From: Rhizobium albus
Lineage (GTDB): Bacteria; Pseudomonadota; Alphaproteobacteria; Rhizobiales; Rhizobiaceae
Direction of reading: 5' to 3'
Assembly: GCA_030160035.1 (NCBI GenBank)
Contig: BSNO01000004.1
Span: forward strand, 248,001 to 312,000
Length of the DNA stretch: 64,000 nucleotides
Positions 1 through 9,543 of this stretch are shown one piece after another. The first letter of the stretch is position 1; the number at the start of each line of letters is the position of its first letter. Both the position numbers and the translations under genes were made by a program. The notes under the pieces are model-generated. The model was not told the origin of the DNA. It worked only from the letters and a program-made list of their open reading frames with translations, and did no database searches.

Positions 1-2
1 CT

Positions 3-2282
3 CGGCAGTGGGCGATCGTCGGGCGCTTGGCCGAGGAATTCTTTGCCGGCGAAGAACAGCAGCGGGTCCCGCGCACCCTCTTTGCCGTGGGTGACGAGAA
101 ACAGTCGATCTATTCCTTCCAGGGCGCGCGGCCGGAGCGGTTCCGTGAAGAGGGGCGGCATGCGGCAAGCAAAGCCACGGCGTCGGCCCGGCAGTTCGAG
201 ACCGTGGCGCTGCGTCAGTCATTCCGTTCCACTGCGGATGTTCTGGATGCGGTGGATGCTGTTTTCGCCGAAGCCGATCACAAGCGCGGGCTCGGCGCCG
301 ACGACGAGTTGATCAAGCACAGCACGGCGCGGGGCGGTGATATCGGACGGGTCGATCTCTGGGAGATGATCGGCAAGGAAAAGCGCCTCGACGACAAGGA
401 CTGGACCGCACCGTTCGACGACACGCCTGAAAGCGACCCGAAGGCGCAACTCGCACGCCGTGTCGCTGGCACGATCCGCCAGTGGGTTGGGCACGAAACG
501 ATCATGACCAAGAAGGGGCGGCGCCCCATCGCTGCGGGTGACATCCTTGTTCTGGTCCGCAAGCGTGACGGCTTCGTCAACGCACTGTCGCGGGAGCTGA
601 AGAAGAGCCCGACAGTGCCGATCGCCGGTGCGGATCGGTTGAAGCTCGCCGATCATATCGCGGTGAAGGATCTGGTCGCGCTCGGGCGTGCGATCGTTTT
701 GCCGGACGACGATCTCGCCCTTGCGGCAGCGCTGAAATCGCCGCTTTTCGGCCTATCGGAAGACGATCTGTTTGCGCTTTGCCACGCGCGCCCCGGCAAC
801 CATGGTGTTTTCGATGCCTTGCGCGAGCACGCCGATCGGCATGTAGCGCCGTTCGATCGCGCATTTGCGCGGCTGGACCATTGGCGGCAGACCGCGCGCG
901 ACCTGTCGGTACATGATTTCTACGCGGAATTGCTCGGGCCCGGCGGTGTGCGGGCGGATTTCCTGGCGCGGCTCGGCCACGAAGCAGCGGATCTGCTGGA
1001 TGAATTCCTGTCCTTTGCGCTGGACCATGAACGCACCGGCCTGCCCGGCCTCGAGGCTTTTCTTGCCGTGCTGGAGGCTCAGTCGCCGGAGATCAAGCGG
1101 GAGATGGAGCAGGGACGCGACGAAGTGCGCGTGATGACCGTGCACGCCTCCAAGGGTCTCGAAGCGCCGATCGTATTTCTGGTCGATTCCGGCGGTGCAG
1201 CGGTACAGGCAACGCATGTCCCGAAACTGCGCGAAATGGTGGGCGAGGGGCCGCAGCCGATCCTCTGGGTGCCCGGCAAGGACTACGAGAACAGCGTGAC
1301 GCGGGCGATCAGGCAGTCGCTCGAAGCCTCCGCAGAAGAAGAATATCGCCGCCTGCTCTATGTCGGGCTGACCCGTGCCGCCGACCGTCTGGTCGTGTGC
1401 GGCTATCACGGCATCAACGCGCCAAGCGGGGCGCACTGGCATTCAATGGTCGCGAGCGCGCTATCCAAGAGCGAGAAGGCGCGACAGATCGAATTCTCGG
1501 CCGGCGATCAGCAGTGGGCCGGGTTGAGTTTCGGCGGCGAATCGGAGCCGACGACCGGTAAGGAAGCCGAGGCATCGTCCGCGCCGAACGCCTTGAGCGA
1601 CTTGCCTCTGGTGCTACAGCGGCCCCTACCGCCGCCCGCACGCCCGCCGCGACCGCTCGTCCCATCCGGTGCCAGCGCCATCATCGACGGCGCCAACGAG
1701 GGCGGCTCCGTGCGATCGCCGCTCTTCGATCGGTCGGAAAGCTCCGGAAAAGGGGCAGCCGAAGGACTTGAGCGTGGTCGAATGATGCACCGCATGCTGC
1801 AGATGCTGCCGGCGATCCAGGCGGAAGACCGCGAAGCCGCAGCCTATCGCTATATCGAGCGTGCCGCGCCGCACATGGACGAGGATGCCGCGAGCGCGCT
1901 TGCAGCCGAGGCGCTTTCGATCCTGGATGATCCGCAATTCGCCGAGGTATTCGCGCCGGGCAGCAGGGCCGAGGTCTCCGTCATGGGAACCGTGCGCCTG
2001 AGTGGGCGCGGTCACGTCGTATCCGGTCGGCTCGACCGTATGGTGGTGCTTCCCGATCGGGTTTTGATCGTCGACTACAAGACCAACAGGCCGGCAATCG
2101 CGCGCCTTGAGGATGTGTCTTTCGCTCATCGCGCGCAGATGGCGCTCTATCGCGACCTGATCGCGCCGCTTTATCCCGGCCGGCACATCTCCGCCGCGTT
2201 GGTGTATACCCAGGCGCCGTCCATCATCGCCCTTCCAACCGGCGTGCTTGAAGCGGCGATTGCCGAACTCACGACAAAATGA
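3..2282 (+). CDS. addA: Double-strand break repair helicase-nuclease AddA, 5' truncated by window edge
   Basis: C-terminal part of AddA, the helicase-nuclease subunit that with AddB processes DNA ends for RecA-dependent recombination. The reading frame is open from base 3, so the N-terminal Walker A region lies outside the window. Visible UvrD-type helicase motifs are GDEKQSIYSFQGA near the start, QSFRS, VMTVHASKGLE (motif V) and LLYVGLTRAADRL (motif VI). The C-terminal RecB-like nuclease shows a His in GRMMHRML, an Asp in GRLDR, the DYKTN motif and a Gln in RAQMALYRD, so the nuclease looks intact. Position next to trxA and folC matches the usual rhizobial order. The family is certain; only the 5' end is missing. 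Confidence 0.95.
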   Translation, partial: RQWAIVGRLAEEFFAGEEQQRVPRTLFAVGDEKQSIYSFQGARPERFREEGRHAASKATASARQFETVALRQSFRSTADVLDAVDAVFAEADHKRGLGADDELIKHSTARGGDIGRVDLWEMIGKEKRLDDKDWTAPFDDTPESDPKAQLARRVAGTIRQWVGHETIMTKKGRRPIAAGDILVLVRKRDGFVNALSRELKKSPTVPIAGADRLKLADHIAVKDLVALGRAIVLPDDDLALAAALKSPLFGLSEDDLFALCHARPGNHGVFDALREHADRHVAPFDRAFARLDHWRQTARDLSVHDFYAELLGPGGVRADFLARLGHEAADLLDEFLSFALDHERTGLPGLEAFLAVLEAQSPEIKREMEQGRDEVRVMTVHASKGLEAPIVFLVDSGGAAVQATHVPKLREMVGEGPQPILWVPGKDYENSVTRAIRQSLEASAEEEYRRLLYVGLTRAADRLVVCGYHGINAPSGAHWHSMVASALSKSEKARQIEFSAGDQQWAGLSFGGESEPTTGKEAEASSAPNALSDLPLVLQRPLPPPARPPRPLVPSGASAIIDGANEGGSVRSPLFDRSESSGKGAAEGLERGRMMHRMLQMLPAIQAEDREAAAYRYIERAAPHMDEDAASALAAEALSILDDPQFAEVFAPGSRAEVSVMGTVRLSGRGHVVSGRLDRMVVLPDRVLIVDYKTNRPAIARLEDVSFAHRAQMALYRDLIAPLYPGRHISAALVYTQAPSIIALPTGVLEAAIAELTTK

Positions 2283-2356
2283 GATACCGCACGTTGAAAG
2301 CTCGGGCGCTGATGCGCACATTGAGCTCAACGAAAACGCGATGAAGGAGTGCCTTG

Positions 2357-2680
2357 ATGGCAACCGTCACAGTCGACAAGACGAATTTCCAGGCCGAGGT
2401 TCTCGACAGCGCAGAGCCGGTCGTGGTCGATTTCTGGGCTGAATGGTGCGGCCCCTGCAAGATGATTGCCCCGAGCCTGGAAGAGATTTCCAATGAGATG
2501 GCCGGCCGCGTGAAGGTCGCCAAGCTGAACATCGACGACAATCCGGAACTGGCAGCCCAATACGGCGTGCGCTCGATCCCGACGCTCGCCATGTTCAAGG
2601 GCGGCGAAGTTGCCGACATCAAGGTTGGCGCATCGCCGAAGACGGCCCTGTCATCCTGGATTTCCGGCGCTGTTTCCTGA
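2357..2680 (+). CDS. trxA: Thioredoxin
   Basis: Cytoplasmic thioredoxin of 107 residues, the normal length, which reduces protein disulfides. It carries the WCGPCK active site at about residues 31-36 and the cis-Pro region SIPTLAMF near residue 75. The ATG at 2357 is chosen over a TTG just upstream because AAGGAG (2344-2349) lies seven bases ahead of it. It follows addA by about 75 bases on the same strand and ends at a clear rho-independent terminator, so it is the last gene of that unit. Confident call. Confidence 0.97.
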   Translation: MATVTVDKTNFQAEVLDSAEPVVVDFWAEWCGPCKMIAPSLEEISNEMAGRVKVAKLNIDDNPELAAQYGVRSIPTLAMFKGGEVADIKVGASPKTALSSWISGAVS

Positions 2681-2703
2681 TCTCAGGAATAGTCGAGACT
2701 TCG

Positions 2704-2733
2704 ATGCCCGGTTCGAAAGAGCCGGGCATTTTT
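2704..2733 (+). terminator. Rho-independent terminator after trxA
   Basis: Perfect 8-bp stem ATGCCCGG / CCGGGCAT followed on the plus strand by a run of five T. It lies between trxA and the convergent folC. The minus strand has no T run after the stem, so it probably works for trxA only. Confidence 0.85.
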
Positions 2734-2740
2734 CGTTTCG

Positions 2741-4084
2741 TCAGTCCGGAAGCGTGCCGTTGAGCTCCAGCGCCTCGCCGACAAGATAGAGCGAGCCGCC
2801 GATCAGCACGCGCGGCGCGATATCTCCACCTGCGAGGCCACCGATACGGTCGAGCGCATCGACGATGTCAGAAACCGGCTCTGCCGTAAGGCCCGCATCG
2901 ATGGCGTCGTCGGCGAGCACCAGCGGATCGAGGCCCGCATCGGAGTTTGCGATGGCAACGGTGAAGACCGACTTCACCAAACCCTTGAACGCACTGAAAT
3001 AGCCGATCGGATCTTTTGTCGAGAGCATGCCGACGACGAGATACAATGGCTGAGGGTTGCGCTCTTCCAGCGTTGCGAAGGCTTCGGCGATCACCTGGCC
3101 GGCGCCGGGATTATGCCCGCCATCCAGCCAAAGCTCGCTGCCCTTCGGAAGTGAGTCCAGCAGATGGCCCTCGGTCAGCCGCTGCATGCGCCCGGCCCAT
3201 TTGACGCCTGTCAGCCCTTTTTCGATTGCATCATTGTCAATGGCGAAACCTGCGGCCTTCACCGCGCGAATGGCAGCGCCTGCATTGGCATATTGATGCC
3301 GGCCGACGAGCCGCGGCAGCGGCAGGTCGACGAGACCGAATTCATCCTGGTAGACGAGCCGGCCATGCTCTTCATGGGCAAAGAACTCCTGCCCGAAAAT
3401 CGTGGTCGGGCAGCCTTGCCGCTCGGCAATCGCGACGAGCGTCTCGCGTGCCGCATCCTCTTCCTGATGGCCGATGACGACGGCGCAGCCGCGCTTCATG
3501 ATGCCCGCCTTTTCCGCGGCAATCAGTTCCACGCGGTCGCCGAGATAGGCCTGATGGTCGAGCGAGATCGGCATGATCAGCGAAACGGCGGGCTTGGCGA
3601 TCACATTCGTCGCATCGAATCGGCCACCGAGACCAACCTCGATAATCGCCACATCGGCCGGATGTTCGGAGAAGAGAACGAAGGTCACGGCCGTGAGGAT
3701 CTCAAATACCGTGATCGTCGCGCCGCCATTGGCTTCGGCAACGCGGCGCACCGCATCGGCGAGAACGGCGTCATCGACCAGCGCGCCGGGTTCGCCGTCC
3801 TGCCCGGCCATGCGGTAGCGCTCGTGCCAGCGCACGAGATGCGGCGATGTGTGGACGTGAACGCGAAGCCCGGCGGCTTCGAGGATCGCGCGGCAGAAGG
3901 CCGATGCCGAGCCCTTGCCGTTGGTGCCGGCGATGTGGATGACCGGGGGCAGCCTGTCTTGCGGGTTGCCGAGCTTGTCGAGCAACGCGCGAATGCGGTC
4001 GAGCGACAGATCGAAGCCCTTGGGATGAAGGCTGAGAAGCTTGTCGATTTCCTGGGCTGCGGTCTCAGCCGGTGCCGTCGTCAT
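2741..4084 (-). CDS. folC: Bifunctional folylpolyglutamate / dihydrofolate synthase
   Basis: FolC, 447 residues, adds glutamate to (dihydro)folate in the cytoplasm. It shows the Mur-ligase-type ATP loop HIAGTNGKGSASAF near residue 55, SPHLVRWHERYRM, EVGLGGRFDATN and SLDHQAYLGD, and the C-terminal WLDGGHNPGAG. The open frame extends 34 codons further upstream, but ATG 4084 has a GAGGAG ribosome site and the extra stretch is low-complexity. It lies 31 bases after accD on the same strand, the usual accD-folC arrangement in Hyphomicrobiales, and is probably the last gene of the trp-accD-folC unit. Confidence 0.95.
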   Translation of the reverse strand: MTTAPAETAAQEIDKLLSLHPKGFDLSLDRIRALLDKLGNPQDRLPPVIHIAGTNGKGSASAFCRAILEAAGLRVHVHTSPHLVRWHERYRMAGQDGEPGALVDDAVLADAVRRVAEANGGATITVFEILTAVTFVLFSEHPADVAIIEVGLGGRFDATNVIAKPAVSLIMPISLDHQAYLGDRVELIAAEKAGIMKRGCAVVIGHQEEDAARETLVAIAERQGCPTTIFGQEFFAHEEHGRLVYQDEFGLVDLPLPRLVGRHQYANAGAAIRAVKAAGFAIDNDAIEKGLTGVKWAGRMQRLTEGHLLDSLPKGSELWLDGGHNPGAGQVIAEAFATLEERNPQPLYLVVGMLSTKDPIGYFSAFKGLVKSVFTVAIANSDAGLDPLVLADDAIDAGLTAEPVSDIVDALDRIGGLAGGDIAPRVLIGGSLYLVGEALELNGTLPD

Positions 4085-4115
4085 GAATGCACTCCTCGGG
4101 CGTCCGGCGGGCGGC

Positions 4116-5123
4116 TCAGTTCGCCGCCGGCGTGGCCTCACGGCGCGCGTCGACCAAGGGGGGCTTCGCCCGTGTACCGGGATCATCCAGGATCTGCACG
4201 ATCGGGTCGCTGCCGCCGGTGCCGTTGAGCGTGATGCCGTTACCGGTCGCCGAGGCCTGCGGCTTTTCGAGCGCCGGCTGATTGAGCATCATGCGCAAGA
4301 GCCGTCCAACCGTCGACGGAATGTCGTGGCGGTGGGTAACCATGTCGACCATGCCGTGTTCGAGCAGGTACTCCGAAGTCTGGAAGCCTTCCGGCAGCTG
4401 CTCGCGAATGGTCTGCAGAATGACGCGGCGGCCGGCGAAACCGATCTCGGCGCCCGGCTCGGCAAGATGCACGTCGCCGAGCATGGCGTAGGAGGCCGAA
4501 ACGCCACCCGTCGTCGGATTCGTGAGAACGACGATGTAGGGAAGGCCTGCCTCTTTCAGCATTTCGACAGCAACGGTCGTGCGGGGCAGCTGCATCAGCG
4601 ACAGGATGCCTTCCTGCATGCGGGCGCCGCCGGAGGCCGGGAACATTACCAGCGGGCAGTGGCGCTTCACGGCCGTTTCGAAGGCGGCGATGATCGCTTC
4701 GCCGGCCGCGACGCCAAGCGAGCCTGCGATGAAATTGAAATCGTGGACGCAGGCGACGGTCTCGATACCGCTGACCTTGCCGATGCCGGCAACGATCGCG
4801 TCGTCGAGCTCGGTCTTCGCCCGGTGCTCGCGCAGCCGGTCGACATACTTCTTCGTGTCGCGGAATTTGAGTGGGTCCTGCGGCACCTTCGGCGCCGGAA
4901 TAAGCTCATACGCGCCATCGTCGAAGAAATAGCCGAGCCTGGCCTTGGCCGATATCTTCATGTGGTATCCCGAGGAGGGGATGACCCACTGATTGCTCTC
5001 GAGATCCTTGTGAAAGACCATCTCACCGGTTTCCGGACACTTGATCCAGAGGTTCTCGGCGACCTCTCGGCGACCGAACATGGAGTTGATCTTCGGCCGG
5101 ACGTAGTTGGTGATCCAGTTCAA
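4116..5123 (-). CDS. accD: Acetyl-CoA carboxylase carboxyltransferase subunit beta
   Basis: AccD, 335 residues, forms the carboxyltransferase with AccA and transfers the carboxyl group from biotin to acetyl-CoA for fatty acid synthesis. The crotonase-like core is clear: [44 protein letters not shown]. The N-terminal zinc-finger region keeps a single Cys ([10 protein letters not shown]) where E. coli AccD has four, a divergence I recall from other rhizobial AccDs. The start appears to be TTG at 5123, since AGGAG lies eight bases ahead and no better start exists before the conserved [11 protein letters not shown]. About 40 C-terminal residues are Pro/Thr/Gly-rich. It is downstream of trpA and upstream of folC. 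Confidence 0.95.
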   Translation of the reverse strand: MNWITNYVRPKINSMFGRREVAENLWIKCPETGEMVFHKDLESNQWVIPSSGYHMKISAKARLGYFFDDGAYELIPAPKVPQDPLKFRDTKKYVDRLREHRAKTELDDAIVAGIGKVSGIETVACVHDFNFIAGSLGVAAGEAIIAAFETAVKRHCPLVMFPASGGARMQEGILSLMQLPRTTVAVEMLKEAGLPYIVVLTNPTTGGVSASYAMLGDVHLAEPGAEIGFAGRRVILQTIREQLPEGFQTSEYLLEHGMVDMVTHRHDIPSTVGRLLRMMLNQPALEKPQASATGNGITLNGTGGSDPIVQILDDPGTRAKPPLVDARREATPAAN

Positions 5124-5146
5124 GCGAATGGCTCCTGAAGTCTAGA

Positions 5147-5190
5147 GCGTTTCCAGGTGAAGTGGATACCGGTTCACCGTCGGAAACGCG
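5147..5190. repeat. Rhizobial palindromic repeat element, copy 1
   Basis: A 44-bp element in the trpA-accD gap. Outer arms GCGTTTCC / GGAAACGC enclose inner arms GGTGAA / TTCACC, so the RNA would fold into a double stem. An almost identical copy lies at 50596-50640. It resembles the short intergenic palindromes (RIME-like) common in Rhizobiaceae and relatives. Its place inside an operon may affect message processing between trpA and accD. Confidence 0.8.
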
Positions 5191-5225
5191 ACAAATTACT
5201 CGAAGTCGCTTCCGATATGGGAAGC

Positions 5226-6065
5226 CTATTCGGCCGCGTCCAGACGCGCGGTGCGCACGCCGGTCGAGAGACCGCGCACCAGCGTGGCGACGCTCTCGAC
5301 GGTGTCTGCGCTTGCGCGACCTTGCGCGTCCAATGTGTTCGCAATCTGGTTGACGATCGCCGTGCCGACGACGACGCCGTCGGCCGCCATGCCAATCCGG
5401 CGCGCATGCTCGGCCGTCTTCACGCCGAAGCCGACGCAGACAGGCAGATCCGTGTGCTGTTTGATGCGGGTGACAGCCTCGCCGATGCCCGAGGGATCGG
5501 GCAGCGCCGAGCCGGTGATGCCGTTCATCGACACGTAATAGACGAAGCCTGATGTGTTGCGCAGCACCATCGGCAGGCGCTTGGCGTCCGTCGTCGGCGT
5601 GGCCAGGCGAATGAAATTGACGTCCTTGGCAAGCGCCGGCAGGCAAAGCTCGTCGTCCATTTCCGGCGGCAGATCGACCACGATCAACCCGTCGATACCT
5701 GCTTCCAGCGCATCGTCCAGGAAGCGCTCGACGCCGTAGCGGTAGATCGGATTGTAATAACCCATCAGAACGATCGGCGTTTTCTGGTCGGTTTCGCGAA
5801 AGGCGCGGGCGAGGTCGATCGTCTTCGAAAGGGTCTGGCCGGCATCGAGCGCACGGCGTCCGGCCATCTGGATCGCAGGGCCATCCGCCATCGGATCGGA
5901 AAACGGCATGCCGAGCTCGATGATGTCTGCACCGGCGCGCGGCAGCGCCTTCATGATGTCGAGCGAGGTCTGATAGTCCGGATCGCCGCCCATGAAATAG
6001 GTGACGAGCGCCGGGCGCCCCTCAGCCTTCAGATCGGCAAACCGTTGGTCCATGCGTGCGGTCAT
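5226..6065 (-). CDS. trpA: Tryptophan synthase alpha chain
   Basis: TrpA, 279 residues, cleaves indole-3-glycerol phosphate to indole, which tunnels to TrpB. The catalytic Glu is in [12 protein letters not shown] and the catalytic Asp in MADGPAIQ; the phosphate-binding region reads [17 protein letters not shown] 6065 is preferred to a start eight codons upstream that would run into trpB. It starts seven bases after the trpB stop, so trpF, trpB and trpA are co-translated. Length and motifs are normal. Confidence 0.97.
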   Translation of the reverse strand: MTARMDQRFADLKAEGRPALVTYFMGGDPDYQTSLDIMKALPRAGADIIELGMPFSDPMADGPAIQMAGRRALDAGQTLSKTIDLARAFRETDQKTPIVLMGYYNPIYRYGVERFLDDALEAGIDGLIVVDLPPEMDDELCLPALAKDVNFIRLATPTTDAKRLPMVLRNTSGFVYYVSMNGITGSALPDPSGIGEAVTRIKQHTDLPVCVGFGVKTAEHARRIGMAADGVVVGTAIVNQIANTLDAQGRASADTVESVATLVRGLSTGVRTARLDAAE

Positions 6066-6072
6066 TGCGTCC

Positions 6073-7293
6073 TCAAAGCTCCACGCCAAGGGCCTTGGCG
6101 GCGGTGAATACGTCCTTGTCGCCGCGTCCGCACAGATTCATGATGATGATCTGGTCCTTGTCCATCTTCGGCGCGCGCTTCATCACTTCGGCCAGCGCGT
6201 GGGAGGGTTCCAGCGCCGGGATGATGCCTTCGACGCGGGTGAGGAACTGGAACGCTTCCAGCGCCTCGCGGTCGGTGATGGCAACATAGTCGACGCGGCC
6301 GCTGTCCTTCAGCCAGGAATGCTCCGGGCCGATACCGGGATAGTCGAGGCCGGCGGAAATCGAATGACCTTCCTCGATCTGCCCGTCCCTGTCCTGCAGC
6401 AGGTAGGTGCGGTTGCCGTGCAGCACGCCCGGCGCACCGGCCGTCAGCGAAGCGCAATGCTCGTTCGTGTCGAGGCCCTTGCCGCCTGCTTCGACACCGA
6501 CGATCTGCACCGTCGGATCGTCGAGGAACGGGTGGAACAGGCCGATCGCGTTCGATCCGCCGCCGACGGCAGCGACCAGCATGTCGGGAAGGCGACCTTC
6601 GCGCTCCTGCATCTGTTCGCGCGTCTCGCGCCCGATCACCGATTGGAAGTCGCGCACCATTTCCGGGTAGGGGTGCGGGCCGGCCGCGGTCCCGATGAGA
6701 TAATAGGTGCTGTCGACATTGGTGACCCAGTCACGCAACGCCTCGTTCATCGCATCCTTGAGCGTGCCGTTGCCCGACGTAACAGGGCGGACTTCGGCGC
6801 CGAGAAGCTTCATGCGGAAGACGTTCGGTGCCTGCCGCTCGATGTCGGTTGCGCCCATGTAGACAATGCAGGGCAGGTTGAAGCGTGCGGCAACCGTTGC
6901 CGTCGCCACGCCGTGCTGGCCAGCACCGGTCTCGGCGATGATGCGCGTCTTGCCCATCCGCTTGGCGAGCAGGATCTGGCCGACGCAATTGTTGATCTTG
7001 TGGCTGCCCGTGTGATTCAGCTCATCGCGCTTGAAGTAGATCTTCGCGCCGCCGAGTTCGGCTGTCATGCGCTCGGCGAAATAGAGCGGGCTCGGGCGGC
7101 CGATGTAGTGTGTGTTCAGCCAGTCGAGCTCCTGCTTGAAGGCAGGGTCGGTCTTGGCATTGGTCCAGTGGTCCTGCAGGTCGAGGATCAGAGGCATCAG
7201 CGTTTCGGCGACGAAGCGCCCGCCGAAAATACCGAAACGACCGTCTTCGTCCGGGCCTGCCCGGAAGGAATTCGGCTTCAGAAGCTGGTTCAT
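6073..7293 (-). CDS. trpB: Tryptophan synthase beta chain
   Basis: TrpB, 406 residues, condenses indole with serine using PLP. The PLP lysine lies in [11 protein letters not shown], and [12 protein letters not shown] and the glycine-rich phosphate loop VGGGSNAIG are intact. Its ATG overlaps the trpF stop by four bases (ATGA), indicating translational coupling. Length is normal for proteobacterial TrpB. Confidence 0.98.
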   Translation of the reverse strand: MNQLLKPNSFRAGPDEDGRFGIFGGRFVAETLMPLILDLQDHWTNAKTDPAFKQELDWLNTHYIGRPSPLYFAERMTAELGGAKIYFKRDELNHTGSHKINNCVGQILLAKRMGKTRIIAETGAGQHGVATATVAARFNLPCIVYMGATDIERQAPNVFRMKLLGAEVRPVTSGNGTLKDAMNEALRDWVTNVDSTYYLIGTAAGPHPYPEMVRDFQSVIGRETREQMQEREGRLPDMLVAAVGGGSNAIGLFHPFLDDPTVQIVGVEAGGKGLDTNEHCASLTAGAPGVLHGNRTYLLQDRDGQIEEGHSISAGLDYPGIGPEHSWLKDSGRVDYVAITDREALEAFQFLTRVEGIIPALEPSHALAEVMKRAPKMDKDQIIIMNLCGRGDKDVFTAAKALGVEL

Positions 7294-7979
7294 GAGAAAC
7301 TCCCTTGCCCGACCTCAGCCGGACCGCGCGCGCCATGTCCGCGCTCATCGACCGTTCGGAGAAACTGCGAGATCAGTTGAGCGTCCTTTACGCCCGGAGC
7401 GCTTTCGACACCAGAGGAGACGTCGAGCGCGCGGGCATGTGTCACGCTCAGCGCATTGTCGACATTGCCGATCGTGATGCCACCGGAAAGCATGTAATCG
7501 ACGCTTTCGTCAAGCGTGGCAAGAAGCCCCCAATCGAAGCTGACGCCGTTGCCGCCCGGCAGTTTCGATCCTGCCGGCGCCTTGGCGTCGAGAAGCAACC
7601 GGTCGGCCACCGATCGGTAGGCGAGCGCTGCATCGACGTCACCGGCATCGCGGATCGAGCAGGCCTTGATCACGGGCAGACCGTATCGGGCTTTGACCGC
7701 GCGCACGCGCTCGGGGCTTTCCTTGCCGTGAAGCTGGAGAACGTCCGGCTCCATGACCGCTACGATCTCGTCCAGCTGAGCATCGTCGGCATCGACCGTG
7801 ACGGCAACCGCAAGCGCGCGGCCACGCGCCGGGGCCCGTAACGCACGAGCCGTGTCGACGCTCACATGCCGCGGGCTCGGTGGAAAGAAAATGAAGCCGA
7901 TATGGCTCGCGCCGCCGTCGAGTGCTGTCCTGACCGCGGTGTCGTCGGAAAGGCCACAGATTTTGACCTGGATGTCCAT
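7290..7979 (-). CDS. trpF: Phosphoribosylanthranilate isomerase
   Basis: TrpF, 229 residues, the isomerase of tryptophan synthesis. The N-terminal KICGL carries the catalytic Cys and LLLDAK the catalytic Asp; the C-terminal [10 protein letters not shown] and [14 protein letters not shown] form the phosphate-binding part. ATG 7979 is chosen because it immediately precedes the conserved KICG strand; the frame stays open for 30 more codons without family similarity. It heads trpF-trpB-trpA-accD-folC. I saw no attenuator or leader peptide in the 52 bases upstream. Confidence 0.96.
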   Translation of the reverse strand: MDIQVKICGLSDDTAVRTALDGGASHIGFIFFPPSPRHVSVDTARALRAPARGRALAVAVTVDADDAQLDEIVAVMEPDVLQLHGKESPERVRAVKARYGLPVIKACSIRDAGDVDAALAYRSVADRLLLDAKAPAGSKLPGGNGVSFDWGLLATLDESVDYMLSGGITIGNVDNALSVTHARALDVSSGVESAPGVKDAQLISQFLRTVDERGHGARGPAEVGQGSFS

Positions 7980-8031
7980 CGCGGTCAGGTGCCACGAAAA
8001 GGCGCCGGAGTCGAGGCCGGCGGGGTGTCGT

Positions 8032-8796
8032 TCACGCGCCGAAGTCGACCGCGTGCAGAAGCGTGCCATGCCGTTTCAGCCAGGCCCGGGCAGCATCGGT
8101 TTCGGCGCAGAGCGCACGACAGGTCGACCAGAACTGCGGACCGTGGTTCATCTCGGCGAGATGCGCCACTTCGTGAGCGGCGAGATAGTCGATGACGTGC
8201 GGCGGCGCCATGACGATGCGCCAGGAAAAGGCGAGGTTGCCGTCGGACGTACACGAACCCCAGCGCGAGCGGGTGTCCTTGATCGTGATCCTTCCCGGGC
8301 GCTTTTTCAGTGTTCCGGCATGGCGAGCGACCGCTTCGGTCAAATCCTGCCGTGCTTCCTTCTTGAGAAAATCGCGGATGCGGCGCGACAGATGTTCGGG
8401 CTCACCCCCGACATCGAGAAAGGCCTGGCCATTTTCGACGACAGATGCGGTGCGGCCGCGCACCTTTCCTGTCGCGCGGATCACATGGTCCACGCCGCGC
8501 AGGCTGATTTGCCCGCCATCGACGATCGATGCCCCGACCGGATAGCGGGCAAGCCGCGTCATCAGCCATCCTTGCTGACGTTCGATGAAGCGGTCGATCT
8601 CGCTCGACGGCACACCCGGCGGCACGGTGACCTTCAAACCGCGACCACCCGGCTCGATGCGCAATGTCAGGCGCGTGCTGCGGCCATGCTCTGCGATGAC
8701 GAGAGGCAGAACGCGATCATGCACCCGCACCTCGCGAAGCGCCTGTCGAGGCTTTGGCTTGCGGCCACGCAACAATGGGGAAAGCGCCTTGAACAT
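8032..8796 (-). CDS. YgjP/SprT-like zinc metallopeptidase (M48-type, DUF45)
   Basis: 254-residue protein with the gluzincin motif HEVAHL near residue 205, followed by NHGPQFW with a third putative zinc ligand, and the family's GSCTSDGNLAFSWR region. It belongs to the YgjP-like (DUF45, COG1451) metal-dependent hydrolases, whose cellular substrate is not known. No signal peptide is visible, so it should be cytoplasmic. It lies 52 bases upstream of trpF on the same strand and could be part of the same transcript. The family is confident; the function is not. Confidence 0.88.
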   Translation of the reverse strand: MFKALSPLLRGRKPKPRQALREVRVHDRVLPLVIAEHGRSTRLTLRIEPGGRGLKVTVPPGVPSSEIDRFIERQQGWLMTRLARYPVGASIVDGGQISLRGVDHVIRATGKVRGRTASVVENGQAFLDVGGEPEHLSRRIRDFLKKEARQDLTEAVARHAGTLKKRPGRITIKDTRSRWGSCTSDGNLAFSWRIVMAPPHVIDYLAAHEVAHLAEMNHGPQFWSTCRALCAETDAARAWLKRHGTLLHAVDFGA

Positions 8797-8831
8797 GCTG
8801 TCCAGTCTAAATGATTCGCCGAATGTGGAGC

Positions 8832-8871
8832 CTCGAAAAGAGAAACGGCGCCCCGCTTTCGCGAGGCGCCG
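8832..8871 (-). terminator. Rho-independent terminator downstream of the DUF2852 gene
   Basis: Read on the minus strand, a perfect 7-bp stem CGGCGCC / GGCGCCG, extended inside by CGC / GCG, is followed by TTTCTCTTTT. It lies between the DUF2852 gene and the metallopeptidase gene and should separate their transcripts. Confidence 0.8.
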
Positions 8872-8946
8872 CAGACGCGGTGTTACGGTCTTGTCACCGG
8901 ATGGGGCAGGGGAAGCTTGAACCGAATGAGGCGACCGTCTTCTCGG

Positions 8947-9396
8947 TTACGCCGCGTCGATCGTCGGACCGCTGCGCTCGCCGGATGTGGTGCGGCGGTG
9001 AGCCATAAAGCGATCGAACTCTTCCTGATCCTTTGCGCGGCGCAGCTCGCGGGCATAATCCTCGAACTCGTCCCGCATGGCTTCCAGGCGCGCGCGCTCC
9101 TCGTCAAGACGCTTCAGCTCAGCCGAGCGCCAGTCGTCGAAGGCAACGTTGCCGGTCGGTGTGCGTGCGGTGCCGGTTGCCCGCGAGAATGTCGAAAACA
9201 TGCTGTCTGTCGCCTTGTTTACATCGCGCTTCAGTGCCGGAAGCCTGTCGCCCCAGACGATGTAGGCGAGCATGGCCAGGCCCAGCGGCCAGAAAACGAT
9301 GAAACCGAGCACCATCAGCGCGATGGTCGCGGGCGTCCATTCAGGCCGGATCACCGGCTTGCTGGCCGAAGCGGCATGCACATGGGAAGTGGTCAT
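8947..9396 (-). CDS. DUF2852 family membrane protein
   Basis: 149-residue protein of the DUF2852 family, which I know from alphaproteobacteria only as a conserved protein of unknown function. One hydrophobic segment at about residues 23-45 (TIALMVLGFIVFWPLGL) anchors it to the membrane. The rest is hydrophilic, with a charged probable coiled coil at about 95-135 (ELKRLDEERARLEAMRDEF). ATG 9396 has an AGGAAAGAG ribosome site; an alternative start 16 codons upstream lacks one. No operon partner; a terminator follows it. Confidence 0.85.
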   Translation of the reverse strand: MTTSHVHAASASKPVIRPEWTPATIALMVLGFIVFWPLGLAMLAYIVWGDRLPALKRDVNKATDSMFSTFSRATGTARTPTGNVAFDDWRSAELKRLDEERARLEAMRDEFEDYARELRRAKDQEEFDRFMAHRRTTSGERSGPTIDAA

Positions 9397-9543
9397 CTCT
9401 TTCCTCGTCGTTGTGTAAGAGCGGCACCCTTGCCGCCCCTTCACTTCGAGTTGGGGAAAAGATTGTGGCGGTTCAAGAACACGCCCCTGCGAATCCGCTA
9501 ACTATCGAAAGACGTTATCGACTTTCGTCAAGAAGGCGGGATC

